From Clostridia bacterium (lineage in GTDB: Bacteria; Bacillota; Clostridia; Oscillospirales; Acutalibacteraceae): a stretch of DNA of 64,000 bases. Made by a program: the position numbers and the translations under genes. The notes beneath the pieces were generated by a model, which made no database searches, had not been told where the DNA came from, and saw nothing but the letters and a program-made list of their open reading frames with translations. Of this stretch, positions 59,143-64,000 are shown piece after piece (positions within the stretch are counted from its first letter, which is position 1; each line of letters opens with the position of its first letter). The stretch lies in assembly GCA_017442265.1 (NCBI GenBank), contig JAFSAC010000061.1, forward strand, positions 25,494-89,493. The letters are read 5' to 3'.

Positions 59143-60459
59143 TCAGCGTTCACTGATATTTTTAATAATATCGTTGACGGTGTTTTTAAAGGAGGAATCG
59201 GTTTCCATTTTCTTTTCTACCTGACGGATCGCATACACAATGGTAGAATGATCCCGTCCGCCGAACTCTTCCCCGATCGACTGCATCGGCAGACCGGTAA
59301 TGGTTCGCATCACGTAGATCGCCACCTGGCGGGCTTTAGAAATGGGGGCGTTATGCTTTTGCGAACGGATATCCTCCGGCTTTACCATCATACTGCGGGC
59401 CACCTCGGAAATGATGCGGTCCACCGTGATAGATACCGGCTGATTATCGTTGCGGATATCCCGAATGGCGTTCTGCGCGGTGAGCACCGACAGCTTTTCG
59501 CCCTGCAGCATATACTGCGCCTTCATATTTTTGACAACGCCTTCTAATTGCCGCACGTTGTTTTTGAGCTGACCGGCGATGTATTCGGCAATATCGTCGG
59601 TGAGCGGAATTTCCAAGGATTCCGCTTTCCGGCGGATGATCGCAATACGGGTCTCGAGATCCGGCGGCTGAATATCCGCCATTAAGCCCATTTCAAACCG
59701 GTTGCGCAGGCGGTCCTCCAAGGTCGCAATTTCTTTGGGCGGCCGGTCGGAGGTGAGCACGATCTGTTTATTATTAGAATGGAGAAAATCGAAGGTATGG
59801 AAAAATTCCTCCTGGGTACGCTCTTTGCCGGAGATAAACTGAATATCGTCCACTAAAAGCACGTCCACCAGCCGGTATTTGGAACGGAATTCCATATTGG
59901 TGCCGTTACGGATCGCTTCGATGATCTCATTGGTCATGGTCTCGCCTTTGGTATACAAAATCTTTGCGGCGGGATTGTTCCGGCGGATCTCGTTGCAGAT
60001 CGCGTATAACAGGTGGGTTTTCCCCAGTCCCGAACCGCCGTAGATAAACAGCGGATTATACTGTCCGGCCGGCTTGCTCGCTACCGCTTGCGAGGCGGCG
60101 TAGGCAAATTTGTTGGACGAGCCGACGATAAAATTATTAAAGGTGAAATTGGTTTCAAAACCGAGGGAGGTTTCCGGGTCGGAGGGGCGCACCTGCTCCC
60201 CCGCCACCTCGCGGGACAGAATTTTCAGTCCGAGCGGGATGCCGAGCACCTTCTGAAACGCATCGGTGATCCGATCCGCATAGGTTTCCATAATGGTTTT
60301 GCGCTGAAAGTCGGTATGTACGTAAACGACCACTTCGCCGTTTTCAATCGCATACGGCTCCATACAGCAGATCCACACGTCATACGCCACCTGGCTGATG
60401 CCGTCGCTCTGCCGCAGATAATCCAGTATTCCCGACCATACTTCCTTAATGGTTTCCAT
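59143..60459 (-). CDS. dnaA: Chromosomal replication initiator DnaA
   Basis: 438 aa AAA+ initiator. Domain I N-terminal helices, linker, Walker A IYGGSGLGKTHLLYAICNEI, Walker B VDVLLVDDIQFISG, and a domain IV DNA-binding motif GEEFGGRDHSTIVYAIRQVE. Transcribed away from rpmH and toward the origin and dnaN. Confidence 0.98.
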   Translation of the reverse strand: METIKEVWSGILDYLRQSDGISQVAYDVWICCMEPYAIENGEVVVYVHTDFQRKTIMETYADRITDAFQKVLGIPLGLKILSREVAGEQVRPSDPETSLGFETNFTFNNFIVGSSNKFAYAASQAVASKPAGQYNPLFIYGGSGLGKTHLLYAICNEIRRNNPAAKILYTKGETMTNEIIEAIRNGTNMEFRSKYRLVDVLLVDDIQFISGKERTQEEFFHTFDFLHSNNKQIVLTSDRPPKEIATLEDRLRNRFEMGLMADIQPPDLETRIAIIRRKAESLEIPLTDDIAEYIAGQLKNNVRQLEGVVKNMKAQYMLQGEKLSVLTAQNAIRDIRNDNQPVSITVDRIISEVARSMMVKPEDIRSQKHNAPISKARQVAIYVMRTITGLPMQSIGEEFGGRDHSTIVYAIRQVEKKMETDSSFKNTVNDIIKNISER

Positions 60460-60513
60460 ATCCTAAAAACACCTCATAAAACAGATAAAAAGGGTATACT
60501 TATCAATGCTATG

Positions 60514-60555
60514 ATTATAACATAAGTCGAAGAAAAATACAAATACTTTTCCACA
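60514..60555 (-). promoter_or_regulatory. dnaA promoter with an upstream DnaA box
   Basis: Minus strand TTGTAT (60542-60537), 17 bp, TATAAT (60519-60514). A perfect TTTTCCACA box at 60547-60555 sits 4 bp upstream of the -35, consistent with autoregulation. Confidence 0.72.
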
Positions 60556-60617
60556 ATTTCCGGGAAAAAAGTGAATAAATTTTTTGGATGAAAAACGGTT
60601 CAAAAACGAAAAAGAAC

Positions 60618-60647
60618 TTGACATTCTATAAGGTGTTAGTTTATAAT
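60618..60647 (+). promoter_or_regulatory. Promoter of rpmH
   Basis: TTGACA (60618-60623), 18 bp, TATAAT (60642-60647). The leader is about 85 nt. Confidence 0.85.
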
Positions 60648-60740
60648 ATGTTTTTGCAAGGCGACACCAGTCAAAATGCTTATTATTTCAAGAGCTTGTT
60701 CCTCTTGGAATTTGACCTCGACCTGAAAGGAGGAAAAAAC

Positions 60741-60875
60741 ATGCTTCGTACGTATCAACCGAAAAAACGGCATCGTAAGATGGAACATGGTTTCCGCAAA
60801 AGAATGGCCACCGCCAACGGCCGGAAGGTCCTTGCCCGCAGAAGAGCCCGGGGCAGAAAACAGCTGAGCTACTAA
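60741..60875 (+). CDS. rpmH: Ribosomal protein L34
   Basis: 44 aa basic protein [20 protein letters not shown] ending [13 protein letters not shown] near-perfect AAAGGAGG site precedes it. The classic partner of dnaA across the origin. Confidence 0.97.
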   Translation: MLRTYQPKKRHRKMEHGFRKRMATANGRKVLARRRARGRKQLSY

Positions 60876-60881
60876 GCGACA

Positions 60882-60912
60882 AAAAGGCCACCTTGCGTGG
60901 TCTTTTTTTGTA
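60882..60912 (+). terminator. Terminator or attenuator after rpmH
   Basis: AGGCCAC-CTTGC-GTGGTCT followed by a T-run. It can lower rnpA expression relative to rpmH. Confidence 0.78.
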
Positions 60913-60957
60913 GGGTCTGATACCGATGAAAGCGGTATCCGAAAGGACGGGGAAAGG

Positions 60958-61293
60958 ATGAAACAAGCGGTATTGCGGGAGAATAAGGATTTCCGCACCC
61001 TTTACTACCGCGGGACCTCCCGGGTATCCCCCACCCTCATTGTCTTTGCTCGGAAAAACCGATGCCAAATGACCCGGATCGGCATCACCACCGGCAAAAA
61101 GGTGGGGATCGCGGTAAAGCGTTCCCGCTGTCGCCGGATCATTCGCGCCGCCTATCAGACCCTCGCCCCTCAGGTGAAACCGGGGTACGATCTGGTGTTT
61201 GTGGCGCGGGCGAAAACCGCCGAGATCAAAAGCACCGAGCTTACCCCCGTTATGGAACGGTTGCTTATAGAATTGGGCGTGATAGCAGGATGA
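60958..61293 (+). CDS. rnpA: Ribonuclease P protein component
   Basis: 111 aa; the RNA-binding motif is [14 protein letters not shown], preceded by [14 protein letters not shown]. Works with RNase P RNA to mature tRNA 5' ends. Overlaps yidD by 4 bp. Confidence 0.95.
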   Translation: MKQAVLRENKDFRTLYYRGTSRVSPTLIVFARKNRCQMTRIGITTGKKVGIAVKRSRCRRIIRAAYQTLAPQVKPGYDLVFVARAKTAEIKSTELTPVMERLLIELGVIAG

Positions 61294-61526
61294 AAAAACT
61301 GCTTATCGCGCTTATTCGCTTTTATCAGCGGGCCATTTCCCCTCACACCCCCGGCTGCTGTCGGTTTACCCCCACCTGCTCGGCATACGCGATGGAGGCG
61401 ATCGAGCGGTTTGGTGTTGTCCGGGGACTGGGGCTTGCGATCTGGCGCATTTTACGGTGTAATCCCTTCTGTCGGGGTGGGTACGATCCCGTTCCCGAAA
61501 AGAAACAAAAAAACAAAAAATCCTGA
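61290..61526 (+). CDS. yidD: Membrane protein insertion efficiency factor YidD
   Basis: 78 aa: [51 protein letters not shown] with the conserved cysteines. ATG overlaps the rnpA stop. Helps YidC at the inner face of the membrane. Confidence 0.96.
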   Translation: MKKLLIALIRFYQRAISPHTPGCCRFTPTCSAYAMEAIERFGVVRGLGLAIWRILRCNPFCRGGYDPVPEKKQKNKKS

Positions 61527-61596
61527 CCGGTCGGCCCCTCTTCTGCCACCTCCCGGCATCCGCTGAACCGGTACTCGAAAAAGGAGGACTACTATT

Positions 61597-62739
61597 ATGA
61601 TGGACATTTTCAGCATCTTCGCCAAACCGCTCGGTTGGGTGATGTCGCTGGTTTACAACTGGCTGGGAAGCTATCTCATCACCATTCTGGTGTTTACCCT
61701 TTTGATCCGTTTGGTGCTGTTCCCGCTGTCGCTGAGATCCCAGAAAACGCAGGCGGATCGCGCGCGGCTGGCGCCGCGGCTGGAACGGCTGCAGAAAAAG
61801 TATGCCAAGGACCCGAAAAAATTACAGGAAAAGCAAATGGCGCTGTACGAAAAGGAAGGGGTCAAGATGACCGCCGGTTGTCTGCCTTCCATTCTGCAGA
61901 TGCTGGTGCTGTTCAGCGTTATTGCGGTGATTTATAAGCCGCTGACCTACCTCCGGCAGGTGCCGGCGGAGGCGATCAATGCGAGCGTGACCGCGATCAC
62001 CGCTATTGCCGACGAAAACGGGAATAAGGTGGTGTCCGAGCGAGAGCTTACTGGCTACTATCAGGAGCTGGGCATTTTGCGGTATGCGCCGCAGTACCCC
62101 GAGGAGATCAAAGCCGAAATGGTGAAGGCCGGGGTTTCCGAGCCGGAAAAGGTGTACGACCAGCTGGTGGAAGTCAAAGAGGAATTCTCGGTTTTCGGTG
62201 TGTCGCTTCTCGATATGCCGTGGCAGGGCAGTGTGACGAAAATCAACTGGCTGTGGCTGATCGCCATTCTGTCGGGTGTCACCTCTATGCTGACCAGTTT
62301 GGTTTCGATGCGGTATTCCCGCGCGATGATGGGCGACCAACAGCAACCCGGACAGGGCTGTACCAACAATATGATGATCATCACCATGCCGCTGATGTCC
62401 CTCATCATTTCCTTTACCGTGCCGGCGGGTGTCGGCGTGTACTGGATCTTCTCCAACCTCTTGGCGCTGGTTCAGACGTTGGTTATGAATATGATCTATA
62501 ACCCGGCGAAGATCCGTGCCGAGGCGGAAAAAGAATACGAGGAGCGCCGCCGTCGGAAAAAAGAGGATAAAGAACGGCTTAAAGAAGCCCGCCTGCGTGA
62601 ACAGGCCGAATGGCAGAAGGCGGAAAAGGAAGCCGCCGACCGGAAGAAAAATCCGGTGAAACCCTCTCATGACAAGAAGAATGAAGCCGACCCGGTGCCG
62701 GCGGAAGAAACGAAAGATCTGCCGGAAGGAAAGGAATGA
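61597..62739 (+). CDS. yidC: Membrane protein insertase YidC
   Basis: 380 aa. Core membrane helices near residues 15-40, 100-120, 225-250, 270-290 and a charged C-terminal tail rich in Lys/Glu (from about 315). It has the PSILQMLVLF and conserved-arginine groove (LRSQKTQADRARL). No lipobox, as usual in Clostridia. Start ATG 61597 or the next codon. Overlaps the jag region. Confidence 0.95.
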   Translation: MMDIFSIFAKPLGWVMSLVYNWLGSYLITILVFTLLIRLVLFPLSLRSQKTQADRARLAPRLERLQKKYAKDPKKLQEKQMALYEKEGVKMTAGCLPSILQMLVLFSVIAVIYKPLTYLRQVPAEAINASVTAITAIADENGNKVVSERELTGYYQELGILRYAPQYPEEIKAEMVKAGVSEPEKVYDQLVEVKEEFSVFGVSLLDMPWQGSVTKINWLWLIAILSGVTSMLTSLVSMRYSRAMMGDQQQPGQGCTNNMMIITMPLMSLIISFTVPAGVGVYWIFSNLLALVQTLVMNMIYNPAKIRAEAEKEYEERRRRKKEDKERLKEARLREQAEWQKAEKEAADRKKNPVKPSHDKKNEADPVPAEETKDLPEGKE

Positions 62740-62744
62740 TCGAT

Positions 62745-63647
62745 ATGGCGAAAGAAATGATCGTAAAAGCCCCGTCGGTTGACGAGGCGAAAGCGCAGAT
62801 TGCCGCCGCTTTTGGGGTGGATGAATCCCGTGTGAAGTTTGAAGTACTGCAGGAATCCCAGAAAAAGGCGTTCGGTCTGTTTGGCGGCGCCGATGCCGAG
62901 GTGCGTGGGGTGCTCAGCGATGACGCTCCCGCTCAAGCGGCGAAAGCGTTTTTAGAGGACGTGCTCGCCGGTATGGGCGCCGGTGAGGTTACCGTCACGG
63001 TGCGGGAGCAGGAAGATTCCTGTATTCTCGTGATTGACGGCGAGGACCTCGGTTTCCTGATCGGTCGCCGGGGCGAAACGCTGGATGCTTTGCAGTATCT
63101 TGCCGGCCTCGTTGCCAACCGGGTGGATAACAGCTACGTCCGTATCAGCGTGGATATCGGAAACTACCGTGAAAAACGGGAAAAGACCCTCATTTCTCTT
63201 GCGACCCGTATCAGTAAGCAGGTCGCCCGCACCGGTCGGAAGATGTCGCTCGAACCGATGAATCCGTACGAACGCCGCATCATTCACACCGCGGTGCAGG
63301 AGGTGGAAGGGGTTATTTCCTTCAGTGTCGGCAGCGATGCCGCCCGTCACGTGGTGATCGGTCCGTCGGAGGATAACCCGGCGGCGAAAAACCGCTCCCG
63401 CCGCCGTCGTAACGGCCGTGGTCGGGACAACGCAGAGGGCGCCGAGCTGAACACCGGCGCCGAGAACGAGCGCCCGCGCCGGGAACGCCGTCGGTCGGAT
63501 GATCCGATCGTCGCGCCGAACCGCCCGGTCCGTCAGTTTGTGCCGCGCAGTAACCCCCTGCCGATGGTGGACGGCGCCACCCCGCCGCAGAAGACCGACT
63601 CCGAAACCGAGCGGTCCGCCACCCTCTACGGCCGGATTGATCTGTAA
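62745..63647 (+). CDS. khpB: RNA-binding protein KhpB (Jag/EloR)
   Basis: 300 aa: Jag-N domain (IVKAPSVDEAKAQIAAAFGV, KKAFGLFGGADAEV), KH domain with FLIGRRGETLDALQYLAGLV and R3H domain (LEPMNPYERRIIHTAVQEV), then an Arg-rich disordered tail (SRRRRNGRGRDN, RPRRERRRSDD). Partners KhpA (5.3 kb). ATG 62745 is better spaced from AAGGA than ATG 62736, which overlaps the yidC stop. Confidence 0.95.
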   Translation: MAKEMIVKAPSVDEAKAQIAAAFGVDESRVKFEVLQESQKKAFGLFGGADAEVRGVLSDDAPAQAAKAFLEDVLAGMGAGEVTVTVREQEDSCILVIDGEDLGFLIGRRGETLDALQYLAGLVANRVDNSYVRISVDIGNYREKREKTLISLATRISKQVARTGRKMSLEPMNPYERRIIHTAVQEVEGVISFSVGSDAARHVVIGPSEDNPAAKNRSRRRRNGRGRDNAEGAELNTGAENERPRRERRRSDDPIVAPNRPVRQFVPRSNPLPMVDGATPPQKTDSETERSATLYGRIDL

Positions 63648-63653
63648 TAGGTA

Positions 63654-63696
63654 ATAAAAACCCGCCTTTCGCATCAAGCGAAAGGCGGGTTTTGTT
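63654..63696 (+). terminator. Terminator after khpB
   Basis: Stem AAAACCCGCCTTTCGC / GCGAAAGGCGGGTTTT, 16 perfect pairs, with an ATCAA loop. Confidence 0.92.
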
Positions 63697-63777
63697 TTTC
63701 CGGGGAAAGATAGCGGTAAAAAGGTTCCTTTGTGTAGAAAGATAAACCCACACAAAAAATTTTTTCAAAATATTTTT

Positions 63778-63806
63778 TAACCCGGACATATTTTGTCCGG
63801 GTTAAC
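63778..63806. other. Perfect palindromic hairpin in the leader of the last gene
   Basis: TTAACCCGGACA-TATTT-TGTCCGGGTTAA, 12 perfect pairs. It could be a terminator/attenuator or an operator for the DUF1906 gene; a TATAAT at 63810-63815 follows directly but has no clear -35. Confidence 0.6.
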
Positions 63807-63868
63807 TTTTATAATGAACTTGCAGCTGCAAAAAAAGCGCTTTAAAAAACAAAGGAGGTTTTTAAGAA

Positions 63869-64000
63869 TTGAAAACCGTTTACGGTGTTGATTCAGCCAC
63901 ACCGTCCAACAAACGGCTGAAAAACGGCTACACCCTGTACGATTGGGTGATGCGGCAAAAAGGATTCCCTCGGTTTTGGGGAAGAACGCTGTCGGGAGAG
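63869..64000 (+). CDS. DUF1906 glycoside-hydrolase-like protein (5' part)
   Basis: A TTG start with AAAGGAGG 10 nt upstream opens a frame of 44 codons to the window end. It reads MKTVYGVDSATPSNKRLKNG and later FPRFWGRTLSGE, which matches the start of the Rv2525c-like DUF1906 fold (GVDSA..., ..FWGRYL). These proteins are predicted secreted glycan-acting TIM barrels. No signal peptide is seen. The remainder is outside the window. Confidence 0.7.
   Translation, partial: MKTVYGVDSATPSNKRLKNGYTLYDWVMRQKGFPRFWGRTLSGE

Overview
This 64 kb window is chromosomal DNA of a Gram-positive, spore-forming member of the Clostridia, most likely Oscillospirales/Ruminococcaceae (inference from gene content and style). 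Reasons: a spoIIA-sigF operon, HPr with His15 and Ser46, L27 with a cleavable N-terminus next to its Prp protease, Mini-RNase III, RemB, QueT, a TIGR01440 protein, low-GC Gram-positive promoters (TTGACA-17-TATAAT) and strong AGGAGG-type ribosome binding sites, all in a rather GC-rich genome. The window includes the replication origin: rpmH-rnpA-yidD-yidC-jag runs rightward, dnaA-dnaN-yaaA-recF-remB-gyrB-(YcxB-like)-gyrA runs leftward, and dnaA-dnaN is separated by about 500 bp full of DnaA boxes.

Layout. 1-9.6 kb (mostly minus): lysine-riboswitch-controlled dapA-lysA, tatD, HPr, trmD-rimM, khpA-rpsP-ffh-ylxM, and a LysM/G5/M23 peptidase. 9.8-17.1 kb (plus): DUF951-prfA, a Sua5-coaE-transglycosylase-aminopeptidase-ispF run, and spoIIAA-spoIIAB-sigF. 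17.1-24.4 kb: an RHH/SLOG pair, two lipoproteins, a CPA2-type antiporter, a GH13 enzyme and GTP-PEPCK. 24.4-35.3 kb (minus): tsaD-rimI, acpP, YitT, mrnC-obgE, rplU-prp-rpmA, queT, a nuclease-like protein with an acyl-ACP thioesterase, serS, parAB. 35.3-44.5 kb is the most accessory stretch: three SLOG genes, two XRE regulators, YerC, a tRNA-Arg, an ECF S component, two repeat elements, mnmA, a Na/Pi cotransporter and a DUF3048 lipoprotein. 44.5-50 kb: oadB with a tiny oadG-like gene, then noc-rsmG-mnmG. 50-64 kb: gyrase/recF/dnaA/rpmH origin region and the start of a DUF1906 gene.

Most of the window is housekeeping: translation and tRNA modification, chromosome replication and segregation (dnaA, dnaN, gyrAB, recF, parAB, noc), protein export (ffh, yidC) and sporulation commitment (SpoIIAA/AB/SigF).

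The main unusual signal is a family of four SLOG-fold (YpsA/DUF1273-like) genes scattered through one window. Each is divergently transcribed from a small DNA-binding-protein gene (one RHH, two XRE, one YerC/TrpR-like). Three of the four pairs are AT-rich cassettes whose shared intergenic regions carry palindromes or matched operators. This looks like a repeatedly acquired, self-regulated nucleotide-sensing module of unknown function. Other notable items are a MITE-like element whose terminal repeat supplies the prfA stop codon, an array of small hairpins inside a 381 bp element, a second DnaA-box cluster upstream of mnmG, parS-like sites inside mnmG, and a duplicated YcxB-like membrane protein between gyrB and gyrA.
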